Below are positions 47,617 to 59,545 of a DNA stretch of 64,000 nt, piece by piece. Source of the stretch: Kuschelorhynchus macadamiae (lineage: Eukaryota; Arthropoda; Insecta; Coleoptera; Curculionidae); the NCBI GenBank assembly GCA_030620095.1, contig JAUTXW010000873.1, positions 241,501 to 305,500 of the forward strand. Reading direction: 5' to 3'. The notes under the pieces are model-generated. The model saw only the letters and a program-made list of their open reading frames with translations, was not told where the DNA came from and made no database searches. The number at the start of each line of letters is the position of its first letter. Positions within the stretch are counted from its first letter, which is position 1. Made by a program: the position numbers and the translations under genes.

Positions 47617-47866
47617 TCACTCTACATTATTTTTATCTATCCAACTATTATGTTTATCACTGAAACCTAACCATTTTACAAATACTCTATTGTTTTTACG
47701 TTTTAACACTTTTTCAACTAAATAAATGTCTGGATATTTAACTTTTTGCAATTAAACTTCATAGAATCCTTTAATGTCTTGTTTTTCTGCATCTTGAAGT
47801 AGGTATGTCACTGGATTTGTAAGTTGAACTTTTTTTTATATAAATTCGGTTTGGATTTATAAAAAT
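47617..47866 (-). pseudogene. Polinton integrase C-terminal chromodomain, left arm
   Basis: On the minus strand NPVTYLLQDAEKQDIKGGFYE is followed by a stop and then a chromodomain-like end (KYPDIYLVEKVLKRK, VFVKWLGFSDKHNSW). Polinton-type integrases carry such a chromodomain after the catalytic core. Only this end is present; the zinc-finger and DDE core are absent from both arms. It ends at 47617. Confidence 0.75.
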
Positions 47867-47931
47867 TTGCAGTTATAGTGTGTTATGAGTATAGGTTTTT
47901 TAAATAAAATAACATAACATATTTTAATATT

Positions 47932-48324
47932 TTATTTAATATTATCATATGATCCGAAACCTTTATTTCCCCTTAATGTCTAAAAAAAAAATACTGTTAG
48001 TCGATACAAAAGTGCAATTAATAGATTTTTTTGTTGATGATTTGTGCAATTTTGTCTGATTTACAAATTTTAGATGCGATATTTGAATGAATAAACAAAA
48101 CTATAAATACATTCTAGATCAATGATGCCCGCTCCGACTTCGATTCCATATTTGTAGCTTAAGCACGATCTTGAATGGATTTCAGCGTAGAATCCTTGTG
48201 GTATTTCAATTTGTATGCCTGTGTCAATTTTTGTCCTTGATGATGGTTCAATGGTGTGGTCTTCTACGCTGAAAAGATCGAATCCAGCCGCTTCAGAGGT
48301 AAATTGTCTAGGAGCTAGAGCCTC
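47932..48324 (-). pseudogene. dUTPase-like domain, left arm
   Basis: dUTPase hydrolyses dUTP to dUMP and keeps uracil out of DNA. The minus-strand translation shows the trimeric dUTPase motifs in order: SEAAGFDLFSVED (motif 1), GFYAEIHSRSCLSYKYGIE (motif 2; the usual GL is CL here), VGAGIID (start of motif 3), a KIAQIINKK-like segment (motif 4), and RGNKGFGSYD (motif 5). Motif 3 onward is in shifted frames, so this copy is inactive. Left-arm motif 5 keeps the Ser that the right arm lacks, while motif 2 is better in the right arm. Confidence 0.82.
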
Positions 48325-48409
48325 TGGGTGCGTTTTTTTCTTAATTTAATCTGAAAAAAAAGTAAATTTAGTTATTATATGAAGTAAATATTGGTATTCA
48401 ACAAATTTA

Positions 48410-48634
48410 TTAATTTAATACCTGCCTGAATATTTGGATTTGTTGTTGTTGATGATGAGACTGATGTTTTATTCGCTCTAATCTACGAAATTCCCTTTTT
48501 ATACTTTTTGAAGCACCTATCGGATTTTGTCGCAGTACCAAATGGTTGGCTACGTAACGGATAGGATCATAAGTTTCGAATGTTCCATCTTCATCCCAAC
48601 TAGAATCAACCAATTGTGATGATGATGGTACTGC

Positions 48635-48668
<34 letters not shown>

Positions 48669-48736
48669 GGTGCTGCTGTCAACGATGACGACGACGAAGA
48701 TGATGGTGCAAAAAGTTTGGTTCTTGGTGTAGTAAT
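48410..48736 (-). pseudogene. Ser/Thr/Gln-rich ORF, left arm
   Basis: The frame codes for a Ser run, a Thr run (GTT/GTTG microsatellite DNA), then VDSSWDEDGTFETYDPIRYV and a basic, Gln/His-rich end (KREFRRLERIKHQSHHQQQQ). The start codon matching the right arm is ATT here, so translation from that point is lost; an internal ATG at 48682 remains. Its stop lies at 48410, ~85 bp upstream of the dUTPase-like sequence, with an AG-preceded pyrimidine tract between. It may have been an N-terminal extension of the dUTPase ORF, but the frames do not join cleanly. Confidence 0.5.
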
Positions 48737-48957
48737 TTTTTTTTGTTTTATTCAAAAAAAAATTAAAAAAATTGCAATTTTTTTGTATATCCTATTTATT
48801 ATAATATTTTTTGATATATTTAATTTTTTAGAATATAGTTACCTTTTAATATTGTTGTTTACTTTTTGTTCTAGGTGCTTTATTCGAAACAGATAATAGA
48901 TAAATTAAAAAAATTAAAAAGATTAATATTGTTTTTTTAATTAGGTAAATTTTAGTT

Positions 48958-51900
48958 TTAAGGAAATCCCCGTGGTAAAGTATCTGTATATTTGTAATTG
49001 ATGATTCTTTTATCGTCGTAAGGATTTAGAGCAACTTTTGTCTAATTAAATGTATAAACTTTATGTAATTTTGATACAATCATTTTTTGATTAACATTAT
49101 TACAAGTTTTATTAAAAATACATTGATAATAGTCATCAAAAGTTATTGTTTTAAGAGCAGTTTTATTAATTCCCTTTGCTTTTTTAATAATGTTATAATT
49201 TTGAAGAAAATTATCAATTTCTTTTAAATCTATTCTTTGATTTTTCATTTATTTATACCTTTTTCTAATTCCATTTGTGTTTTATATACTTTTATAGAAT
49301 ACATTTCAGATTTGAGACCTATAAATTCGAACATAATTGTTCCATTTAGTTCATCTTTCATTAATACTAATTTTTTTTTAATTTTTAAGGGCATATTATA
49401 TATACGTTGTTATAAGGATAATCTGAAGTATCAAATAAATGAATATCTTCTTTAATATGTTGATAGATATCGTCAACGAAAAAAAAATGATATATTAAAG
49501 AATCGGTATCTGTATACAAAAGTTTTGCGTTAGATCCAAATTGATTTTTTATATAGTTATAATGAAAGTCATAAAGAAACGTTTTTTTTTGTTCCGAAAA
49601 AAAATGCTAAAACCTACAAATATTGGTTTTATTTATTTTTAATTCTAATCGTGACATTTCGATAAGAACAAAGTCATTAGAAATATAAGTAAAACTATGA
49701 AAGTTTGGTTGTGAAATATAAAAATTTGCTCCATATCTACCATTCCATCTTGTTACTAACTTAATATCTTTATGTTTGCGTACGTTTTCTATGGGTTTTC
49801 CAAAGAATGCATTATTTAATAACTTAAAAATTTTTTTTTCAAAATCATTTTTACTTTCTTTTCGTAAATTTGTATTTAAATCAATATATTTTTTTAACCA
49901 ACATGATTGATCAAATTGTAAAGCTTGTATTAAATTTCGATAATGAATTACATAATTTTTCTTTTTAATAAAACATGTAGTTAGCAATTTTGGAAGTTTT
50001 GATTTTGGTGGACATAAATGTTCCGGACAAAGTGGTAAATCTTTATGTAATTGAAAAAGTTCTTTAGGATATTCTATATCAACTTCAAATATATATCCAA
50101 TGGCGCTATCGTCAGCAATATTTAAAATAATATTAGGTGTAAAATTATTTGGATTACTCCATTTAAAATTTTTTTGAGGTAATGATAAACTCATTGCTGT
50201 ACCGTATGAGTTATTAACATCAAAATACATTAAATAAGATTGAGTTAATTTTGAATCGTAAGATGTTTCTATATATTTATTATTAGTTTTATCATATTTT
50301 TTCAAACATTGAGATATACCTCCTCGAATACCTCTTTCGATAAATAAAAGCATGTCAATGTCAGTTAGTAGTAGTTCTAATTCGATACCTTGTGACAAAA
50401 CAATTTGATAAGTTAAACCTGGAAGTGTATAGGTCCACAATGCATCTAGTTCGTATGTTGTTAGACACATATCTGTACAGTTTTCAAAAACATCAGCCAA
50501 AAGTAAAACGTGAGTTTTAAGGTATAATTCTGCATATTCTTGTAAATTTTTGATATTAAAAGTATTCCAAAAACGGTTTATATTAATATTTATCTTGTGA
50601 AATATTTTTACCACTAATGAAACTATAAAAAGATTCTATTTTCGGTAATGTTGTGTCTTTTAATTTTTCCCAACAATCTAAATATCCATATGGAAAAAAC
50701 TCCTTTACGTGATAGTAATTCAAATTCGTTAGTTATTTGAAGTATAAAAACTTTTAAGAATATTTTTTATCATTAGGTAAATAAGAGGATAAATTTTTAA
50801 TACTGGAAGACATAAATCTATAAGAATCCAGAAATATAAAATTAATATTTGTATTTTCTATATATTTTGTAAAAGAAATATATCTTTCTTTATTAATGGG
50901 TAATAAAATAATTTTTTTCCTTTGCATTAAGACTAAGTGCTTTAATTAAGAAATGACTATCGTAGCCGAAGAGAGATTGTGGAATAATGCAGGTATCATG
51001 GGTCAGTTTCGCAGATAAGAAAAGGTCAAGATGATTACAAGATGAATGAGTAGCACCACGAAACTGACAATGATCTCTAACTTTTTTTTCATCGAATGCA
51101 AATGGTTTTTTACAAATAAAACAATGAGATACAGTATAAAATGTATGTAATTCTTCTTTGTTTAATTATATTTTTAAAAATTTTGTCAACTTGGTATGCA
51201 ATATTATCAAGTTCTTTTAGGAACCATTCAATGCAATCTTTTCATGTAAATATTTTGAAATATGATAAAGAATTATTATACGAACATTTAAAATAATATG
51301 TAATGCTGAAAGCTTTATGTTCTTGATATATTGTAGTAGTAGTAGTAGTAGTAGTAGTAGACTTTGAATTAATTGTGTTTGGATTTATTTTCTCTAAAAT
51401 ACTTTCTAAATCGGCATAAATTGCAAAAGGAACTCTTTGTTTAAATTTAAAATTTGTAAATTTTAAAATATTGTTATCTTCAGATGGTAAAGTTATTTTG
51501 GTTTTATTCATAGTTTTACAACAAATTAAACGTTTTTGAAGATTTTCTTCAGTTTTAAAGTGATTTAAACATCTTTCACAAAACCATTTTTTGTGAATTA
51601 TATTTCTCATTTGTTGGTTTAATACAAGTGATAGATCTTTAATTAAAGCAAAATGATATATATTTGTTTAGTTATATTCATCATTAAAATAATCTATTTT
51701 ATTATTACAAGGAATCGTTAATAAATTTGTTTTTGGAGAATAATTTTGATGACTTGAACACATTGGAACAATTTGAGATTTTTTTTTATAGTGAAAATGT
51801 TAATTGATAATTTATTTAGTATTTCAAATTTTAATATATTTTTAATGTCTATGGGAAATTCAATGTTATCATACTTTAATACCTCACTAAAATGAGGATA

Positions 51901-52660
51901 AGATGATGTTCTGTTTATATTTTTGTTTTTTTATCACTTACTGGATATAAAGCACATACAATTGACCATAAAAACAATATTGATCATTATTTTTAATGTT
52001 AATAATTCTTTTGTATTTTTAAGAAATTGAGGTATTTCTGTGTAAGTTGAAAGGTCAACATTTATAGGGGTAAAATTATTAATATTTAGTTTTAAATGTA
52101 AAATTTCGTATAACGCAAAACCAGAATCTCTTTCTTGAAATTCTTCCAATTTTTTTTAAATTTTATTTTTCACATTTTCCGTATACTAATTTTTTTTAGA
52201 GCAGTATTATTGTCAGTAATTTCGTTTTTTGTAGAAAAATGTTTTTATATCAGTTTCCAAATTATGTGGTTTAATAAACATTCCGGAAAATATAATATTA
52301 ACTTTTAATCGATTTTTTTTAATTCCTTTTTTATCGGAATTGAAAAACTTTTATATGCTTTATTTAAAAAAATTGTTGGATCTTTAATATTTAAGTTTAT
52401 AATAGCACCGGTTCGTATTCGTTCCTGAAAACACGATTGAATATCTTTTTTTTTAATTATTTTTAAATAGAGCAGAACGACTAAATTTTATTATTTTTGA
52501 TTTTTAAAATTTTCCTTATAATTTGTTAAATAAGTTAAACTTGATTTAATTTTTGAAAAATTTGCAATACATTTTGAGTTACTTTTTTTGGCAGTTATTA
52601 ATTAATTTTATTATTTTATTTAAATATTTTATCCAAAATAAATGTTCATCTTTTTTTAAT
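48958..52660 (-). pseudogene. polB: Protein-primed DNA polymerase B, left arm
   Basis: Minus strand, broken into several frames. The N-terminal region (about 52660-51934) includes EEFQERDSGFALYEILHLKL. The zinc-finger-like CERCLNHFKTEENLQKRLICC and exonuclease motif YADLESIL (Exo I) lie in 51610-51242. A second Cys/His element (CFICKKPFAF...HCQF) and GYDSHF (Exo II) follow near 51100-50960. The 335-codon core frame (50614-49607) has YLKTHVLLLADVFE, YFDVNNSYGTAMSLSLP (polymerase motif A type), and LLNNAFFGKPIENVRKHKDI (motif B). YTDTDSLIYHF (motif C with DTD) is near 49505. The C-terminus ends TLPRGFP at 48958. This is the type found in Polintons and related viruses. A ~39-bp in-frame deletion before QSCWLKKY and several frameshifts make it inactive. 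Confidence 0.88.
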
Positions 52661-53080
52661 TAATCTGCTTATAGCTCGATTTTATGTAGCACTTTACTGA
52701 CCAACTGATCAAGAGTCTGTAAGCTAATTTCAGAACTAACATCCATTTTTTATAATGGACTGAAGTCTATTAGAATAGTTGAATAGGGATCTAAGTATAT
52801 ACATATTTTTTTAAGTTGTTGCAGAGAATTAGATTTTATTATAATACATAAGATAATTACAGTGAATCCAAAATAATAAAGTTAACAAGTTAACCCACAA
52901 ATAAAGAAATAAGTTTTTACACCTTATATAAAAAATATATTCTATTTACAATTTGAGTAATTATTTTTACTGCGTAGTTGCATATGTAAATGTAAGTAAT
53001 GGTTTTGTTCTTATAAAATAGGAGAGGTTTGAGTTTTTTGTATTATTCTATTTAAACACTTCGTAAGAAATATATTTATC

Positions 53081-53377
53081 TTAAAATTTACATTTTTTCA
53101 AAAATAATAATAATAAAAAGTGTTTTAAAATTGACAAATTACTTTCCACTCTATTATAACTACGAACACATGAACTATTTTTTAAACATTTTTTTATAAT
53201 GGCAATTGTTTTTTTTAGATAACGAACATGCGTTTGGTAATCTTCTTTTGTTTTAAGTAATCTACTTACAATTTCAGTTTTTCGGACCGCCTCACTTGAA
53301 AATGATATAATGACAAGAGCGATGTACTCGACAGGTTCGGTGTGTGCATGATAATTTATATACAAAATTCTTATCAA
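53081..53377 (-). CDS. Small basic ORF at the inner edge of the left arm
   Basis: A 98-codon frame spanning the arm-centre boundary. Only its last residues (FLKKCKF) lie in the arm and match the end of a frame on the right side (FLKKYKF). The centre-specific part (EIVSRLLKTKEDYQTHVRYLKKTIAIIKKCL) is helical and basic. Function unknown. Confidence 0.25.
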   Translation of the reverse strand: MIRILYINYHAHTEPVEYIALVIISFSSEAVRKTEIVSRLLKTKEDYQTHVRYLKKTIAIIKKCLKNSSCVRSYNRVESNLSILKHFLLLLFLKKCKF

Positions 53378-53469
53378 TCATTCGCGTCATTTCTATTGAC
53401 AACACACACACACACACACACAAAGTAGCATGGTATAATCATGTATATGTAAAATTTTGCAGAAGATGT

Positions 53470-53625
53470 CACGTTGCACCAAAAACATGTTTTATCAAAT
53501 ATAGGTCACGTTGCATAACCTACATTGCATTTTTTGTTTCCGTTAGCAAATACAAGTCACGTTGCACGACGTACATCGCATTTTTATTTTTTCGTTATCG
53601 AATAAAAGTCACGTTGCAAAATATT
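53470..53625 (+). repeat. Three ~52-bp tandem units
   Basis: Units carry AAATANANGTCACGTTGCA, then a CTACATTGCATTTTT-like block and a TTTCGTTA-like end. GTCACGTTGCA also occurs once upstream at 53468. Non-coding. Confidence 0.75.
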
Positions 53626-53772
53626 AGGAAAATTTCTGTTTTTGCTGGTAATTATGATAAAAAATAAAGAAACATTTACTGTGGACGTGGTGTTACAATA
53701 TGTAACGCAGCAAATTTTGTTGAAAATTTCCTTTGAAATTAATGAGTACTTTGATCGTCGTCTACGTCAAAA

Positions 53773-54144
53773 TTGTTAATTTTTTCAATGATAGATTTGT
53801 ATTTATACTCGTCCAGAGTTTGCGTTTGGTATCAGTTCTCTGTCTATTCGTTTGTTGATATTCGTATAGAATTTGAAACAAGTTCTTCAGTTCCAGAAAA
53901 TACTAGTGCATATTGTTTAATTTTACACGATCGATTGATAAAATATAATCCATTAACAAGTACAGTAAAAGTGATTTGGCATAAAAAAAAATGTTTAAAA
54001 CTAATTTTGTTAATCAGAGACCTCTCAATAAGTTTGAAGCTAAATTTCCTAATTTACTTAAAACGAATTTCGTTCCCAATCAGGGCTCATCAACATTATC
54101 AAATTTTCATATTCACAAACTTTATAAAAAAAAATAATGAATAA
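53773..54144 (+). CDS. ORF of unknown function in the centre
   Basis: A 123-codon frame with a mixed sequence in its first half (RIEFETSSSVPENTSAYCLI, then LHDRLIKYNPLTSTVKVI) that looks like real protein, followed by a less convincing hydrophobic, Lys-rich end that is probably out of the true frame. No motif I can name. A truncated structural or accessory gene of the parent element is possible. Confidence 0.3.
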   Translation: MLIFSMIDLYLYSSRVCVWYQFSVYSFVDIRIEFETSSSVPENTSAYCLILHDRLIKYNPLTSTVKVIWHKKKCLKLILLIRDLSISLKLNFLIYLKRISFPIRAHQHYQIFIFTNFIKKNNE

Positions 54145-54244
54145 AATTTCAAAAGTAACTTTATTCGAGGAAGATGAAATGGAAATAGTTCAAAACAAAA
54201 TTGTAATAAAACAACCAAATCTTAGAATAAATTATTTGGATTAG
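54137..54244 (+). CDS. Short acidic/basic ORF in the centre
   Basis: A 35-codon frame (KVTLFEEDEMEIVQNKIVIK) just downstream of the previous ORF, ending at TAG 54244. In the same frame, coding-like sequence continues (DNSDTCNFSKYFKLFFWV) up to a GTAAGT at 54299. It could be an exon fragment of a longer gene. Unidentified. Confidence 0.25.
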   Translation: MNKISKVTLFEEDEMEIVQNKIVIKQPNLRINYLD

Positions 54245-54639
54245 CTAGATAATAGTGATACGTGTAATTTTAGCAAATATTTTAAATTATTTTTTTGGGT
54301 AAGTAAATAATAATATTTGTATACTTTTTTTTCACTGTGTTCCCCAAATAAAATACTTACGATGTTATATAAATTCTAACTGAACGACTGGATGCGGAGT
54401 TAAGTTTTTTTACATTTTAATAGTTCTATATATAAATATATTTTTTTCTAATTTAAAAGTTTTAAAATAAAAAAAAAATGTCTACGACACCATCTACAAT
54501 CGTGGTATTGCTAAAAAATAAAATTAATTTTTCGTTAAAAATGGTTTTAGTTGTCATGAATCAACTGTTTCAGTAAGTAATTTTTTTTTATTCAAGTTAT
54601 ATTTATTTAACAGGAACTTACTTATTTTTTAAACTTATT

Positions 54640-54873
54640 TTACTTATTTAATATATTTATCCTTTCATTGTATATTTTATATCTATGTTCTGTATTTAGA
54701 ATTTTTTCAAGTACACTTTCACATTCCTTAATTTTTTTTTCAAAACGAAGTCTGTCTAGATAATATTTTTGATAGTCACTTTTTCGAGTTTGTCTATATG
54801 CAAAAATCCATTTATTTAAATAATAGTATTTATTTTGATTTTCTTTGAAAGTTACTGATTTTTTATGGTATAT
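54640..54873 (-). CDS. Partial charged-helix ORF in the centre
   Basis: A minus-strand frame open for ~77 codons, ending TAA at 54640. It encodes KSVTFKENQNKYYYLNKWIF and then a strongly charged helix (YLDRLRFEKKIKECESVLEK) that could form a coiled coil. There is no ATG at its start, so it is a fragment or an exon. It is absent from both arms. Confidence 0.35.
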   Translation of the reverse strand: MYHKKSVTFKENQNKYYYLNKWIFAYRQTRKSDYQKYYLDRLRFEKKIKECESVLEKILNTEHRYKIYNERINILNK

Positions 54874-55489
54874 TCAAAAACTTTTATAGAAAGAATTGGT
54901 CAGTTATAAAACACTTTTTATTACGTTTTAAATTGCATTTAAAAATACCAAGGCTCTGTTGAAAAGAAAATTAGTTTGGGAAGATGTGGATTCTTGTTTT
55001 AATGAGAGAGTAAATAAACTAGGAAATTTAGTTTCAAACATATTATTTTTGAAAAAATATAAATTTTAAGATAAATATATTTCTTATGAAATGTTTAAAT
55101 GGAATAATACAAAAACTCAAACCTCTCCTATTTTATAAGAACAAAACCATTACTTACATTCACATATGCAACTACGCAGTAGAAATAATTACTTAATTTG
55201 TAAATAGAATATATTTTTTATATAAGGTGTAAAAACTTATTTCTTAATTGTGGGTTAACTTCTTAACTTTATTATTTTGGATTCACTGTAATTATCTTAT
55301 GTATCATAATAAAATCTAATTCACTGCAACAACTTAAAAAAATATGTATATACCTAGATCCCTATTCGACTATTCTAATAGACTTCAGTCCATTATAAAA
55401 AATCGATGTTAATTCTGAAATTAGCTTACAGACTCTTGATCAGTTGGTCAGTAAAGTGCTACATAAAATCGAGCAGGTAAGCAGATTAA

Positions 55490-58400
55490 TTAAAAAAAGA
55501 TGAATATTTATTTTGGATAAAATATTTAAATAAAATAATAAAATTAATTAATAACTGTCAAAAAAAGTAACTCTAAATTATAAGGAAAATTTTAAAAATC
55601 AAAAAAGAATAAAATTTAGTCGTTCTGCTCTATTTAAAAATAATAAAAAAAAAATTATTATGGCAAGATATTCAATAGTGTTTTCAGAAACGAATACGAA
55701 CCGGTGCTATTATAAACTTAAATATTAAAGATCCAACAATTTTTTTAAATAAAGCATATAAAAGTTTTTCAATTCAGATAAAAAAGGAATTAAAAAAATC
55801 TATTGAAAGTTAATATTATATTTTCCGTTATGTTTATTAAACCACATAATTTGAAAACTTATATAAAAATATTTTTCTACAAAAAAACGAAATTATTGAC
55901 AATAATACTAAAAAAAAATTGGTATACGGAAAATGTGAAAAATAAAATTTTAAAAAAATTGGTGGAATTTCAAGAAAGAGATTCTGGTTTTGCGTTATAC
56001 GAATTTTTACATTTAAAAGTAAATATAAATAATTTTACCCCTATAAATGTAGACCTTTCAACTTACACAGAAATACCTCAATTTCTTAAAAATACAAAGG
56101 AATTATTAACATTAAAAATAATGATCAATATAGTTTTTATGGTCAATTGTATGTGCTTTATATCCAGTAAGTGATAAAAAAAAACAAAAATATAAACAGA
56201 ACATCATCTTATCCTCATTTTAGTGAGGTATTAAAGTATGATAACATTAAATTTCCCATATGCATTAAAAATATATTAAAATTTTAAATATTAAATAAAT
56301 TATCAATTAACATTTTCACTATAAAAAAAAATCTCAAATTGTTCCACTTTGTTCAAGTCAACAAAATTATTCTCCAAAAATAAATTTATTAACGATTCCT
56401 TGTAATAATAAAATAGATTATTTTAATGATGAATATAACTAAACAAATATATATCATTTTGCTTTAATTAAAGATCTATCACTTGTATTAAACCATCAAA
56501 TGAGAAATATAATTCACAAAGAATGGTTTTGTGAAAGATGTTTAAATCACTTTAAAACTGAAGAAAATCTTCAAAAACGTTTAATTTGTTGTAAAACTAT
56601 GAATAAAACCAAAATAACTTTACCCTCTGAAGATAACAATATTTTAAAATTTACAAATTTTAAATTTAAACAAAGAGTTCGTTTTGCAGTTTATGCCGAT
56701 TTAGAAAGTATTTTAGAGGAAATAAATCCAAACACAATTAATTCAAAGTCTACTACTACTACTGCTACTACTACTACAATATATCAAGAACATAAAGCTC
56801 TCAGCATTAAATATTATTTTAAATGTTCGTATAATAATTCTTTATCATATTTTAAAATATTTACAGGAAAAGATTGCATTGAATGGTTCGTAAAAGAACT
56901 TGAGAATATTGCATACCAAGTTGACAAAATTTTTAAAAATATAATTAAACAAAGAAGAATTACATACATTTTATACTGTATCTCATTGTTTTATTTGTAA
57001 AAAACCATTTGCATTCGATGAAAAAAAAGTTAGAGATCATTGTCAGTTTCGTGGTGCTACTCATTCATCTTGTAATCATCCTTATCTTTTGTTATCTGCG
57101 AAACTGACCCATGATACCTGTATTATTCCACAATCTCTCTCCGGCTACGATAGTCATTTCTTAATTAAAGCACTCAGTCTTAATGCAAAGGGAAAACATT
57201 ATTTTATTACCCATTAATAAAGGAAGATATATTTCTTTTACAAAATATATAGAAAATACAAATATTAATTTTAGATTTCTGGATTCTTATAGATTTATGT
57301 CTTCCAGTATTAACAATTTATCCTCTTATTTACCTAATGATAAAAAATATTCTTAAAAGTTTTTATACTTCAAATAACTAACGAATTTGAATTACTTTCA
57401 CGTAAAGGAGTTTTTTCTATATGGATATTTAGATTGTTGGGAAAAATTAAAAGACAACATTACCGAAAATAGAATCTTTTTATAGTTCCATTAGTGGTAA
57501 AAATATGTCACAAGATAAATATTTATATAAACCGTTTTTGGAATACTTTTAATATCAAAAAATTACAAGAATATGCAGAATTATACCTTAAAACTGACGT
57601 TTTATTTTTGGCAGATATTTTTGAAAACTTTAGAGATATGTGTCTGACAACATACGAACTAGATGCATTGTGGACCTATACAGTTCCAGGTTTAACTTAT
57701 CAATTTGTTTTGTCACAAGGTATCGAATTAGAACTACTACTAACAGACATTGACATGCTTTTATTTATCGAAAGAGGTATTCGAGGAGGTATATCTCAAT
57801 GTTCGAAAAGATATGGTAAAACTAATAATAAATATATGGAAACATCTTGCGATTCAAAATTAACTCAATCTTATTTAATGTATTTTGATGTTAATAATTC
57901 ATACGGTGCAGCAATGAGTTTATCATTACCTCAAAAAAATTTTATATGGAGTAATCCAAATAATTTTACACCTAATATTATTTTAAATATTCCTGACGAT
58001 TGCGCCATTGGATATATATTTGAAGTTGATATAGAATATCCTAAAGAACATTTTCAATTACATAAAGATTTACCACTTTGTCCGGAACATTTATGTCCAC
58101 CAAAATCAAAACTTCCAAAATTGCCAACTACATTTCTTATTAAAAAAAAAATTATGTAATTCATTATCGAAATTTAAAACAAGCTTTACAATTAGGATTA
58201 AAAATTATAGAAATAGATAAAGTATTAAAATTTGAGCAATCATGTTGGTTAAAAAAAATATATTGATTTAAATACAAATTTACAAAAAGAAAGTAAAAAT
58301 GATTTTGAAAAAAAAAATTTTAAGTTATTAAATAATACAATTCTTTGGAAAAACTATAGAAAACGTACCCAAACATAAAGATATCAAGTTAGTAACAAGA

Positions 58401-59048
58401 TGGAATGGTAGATATGGAGCAAATTTTTATATTTTACAACCAAACTTTCATAGTTGTACTTGTATTTCTAATGACATTGTTCCTATCGAAATGTCACGAT
58501 TAGAAGTAAAAATAAATAAAACCAATATTTGTAGGTTCTAGCATTTTTTTGGATCTGTCAAAAAAAAACGTTTCTTTATGACTTTCATTATTACTATATA
58601 AAAAATAAATTTGGGTCTAACGCAAAACTTTTGTATACAGATACCGATTCTTGAATATATAATTTTTTTTTCGTTGACGATATCTATCAACATATTAAAT
58701 AAGATATTCATTTATTTGATACTTCAGATTATTCTTATAACAACGTATATATAATATGCCCTTAAAAATTAAAAAAATTTAGGATTAATGAAAGATGAAC
58801 TAAATGGAACAATTATGTTAGAATTTATAGGTCTCAAATCTAAAACGTATTCTATAAAAGTATATAAAACACAAATGGAATTAGAAAAAGATATAAAAAA
58901 AATGAAAAATGTTAATCAAAAAATGATTGTATCAAAATTACATAAAGTTTATACATTTAATTAGACAAAAGTTGCTCTAAATCCTTACGACGATAAAAGA
59001 ATCGTCAATTACAAATATACAGATACTTTACCACGGGAATTTCCTTAA
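55490..59048 (+). pseudogene. polB: Protein-primed DNA polymerase B, right arm
   Basis: The plus-strand homologue of 48958-52660, same domain order. N-terminal region with EFQERDSGFALYEFLHLKV (55970-56030); CERCLNHFK zinc element and YADLESIL (Exo I, near 56695); Cys/His element after 56990 and GYDSHF (Exo II) near 57150; YLKTDVLFLADIFE and YFDVNNSYGAAMSLSLP in the 221-codon frame 57494-58159. Motif B is frameshifted near 58340. The motif C region (LLYTDTDS) near 58632-58652 is followed by a stop. It retains LGLKIIEIDKVLKFEQSC, part of which the left arm has lost, but lacks ~46 codons of the C-terminus that the left arm keeps. Inactive. Confidence 0.88.
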
Positions 59049-59273
59049 AACTAAAATTTACCTAATTAAAAAAACAATATTAATCTTTTTAATTTTTTTA
59101 ATTCATCTATTATCTGTTTCGAATAAAGCACCTAGAACAAAAAGTAAACGACAATATTAAAAGGTAACTTTATTCTAAAAAATTAAATATATCAAAAAAT
59201 ATTATAATAAATAGGATATACAAAAAAGTTACTATTTTTTTTATTTTTTTTTTAGAATAAATCAAAAAAAAAA

Positions 59274-59431
59274 ATGACTACACCAAGAACCAAACTTTTT
59301 GATGCACCATCATCTTCGTCGTCGTCGTCGTCGTCATCGTTGACAGCAGCACCAACAACAACAACAACAACAGCAGTACCATCATCATCACAATTGGTTG
59401 ATTCTAGTTGGGATGAATAAATAAAAAAAAA
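59274..59431 (+). repeat. 158-bp tandem duplication of the Ser/Thr ORF start
   Basis: 59274-59431 duplicates 59432-59589, both beginning ATGACTACACCAAGAACC. The first copy ends in GATGAATAAATAAAAAAAAA, so it terminates after ~48 codons. The left arm has a single copy, which dates the duplication after the palindrome formed. Confidence 0.85.
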
Positions 59432-59511
59432 ATGACTACACCAAGAACCAAACTTTTTGATGCACCATCATCTTCGTCGTCGTCGTCGTCGTCATCGTTG
59501 ACAGCAGCACC

Positions 59512-59545
<34 letters not shown>

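Larger units (their letters stand above)
46079..53108 (+). repeat. Left arm of the palindrome
   Basis: Inverse copy of 55040-62030. Similarity runs continuously from the terminus to the point where ...ATTATTTTTGAAAAAAT (minus strand) is reached, then ends. Small indels and substitutions differ between the arms, so the palindrome is not an assembly duplicate of one sequence. Confidence 0.88.
53109..55039. other. Unique centre of the palindrome
   Basis: About 1.93 kb present once. It contains an (AC)n run (53399-53424), a three-unit ~52-bp tandem repeat (53470-53625), and three short reading frames described separately. In a snap-back model this is the asymmetric loop. No complete Polinton gene is recognisable. 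Confidence 0.75.
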
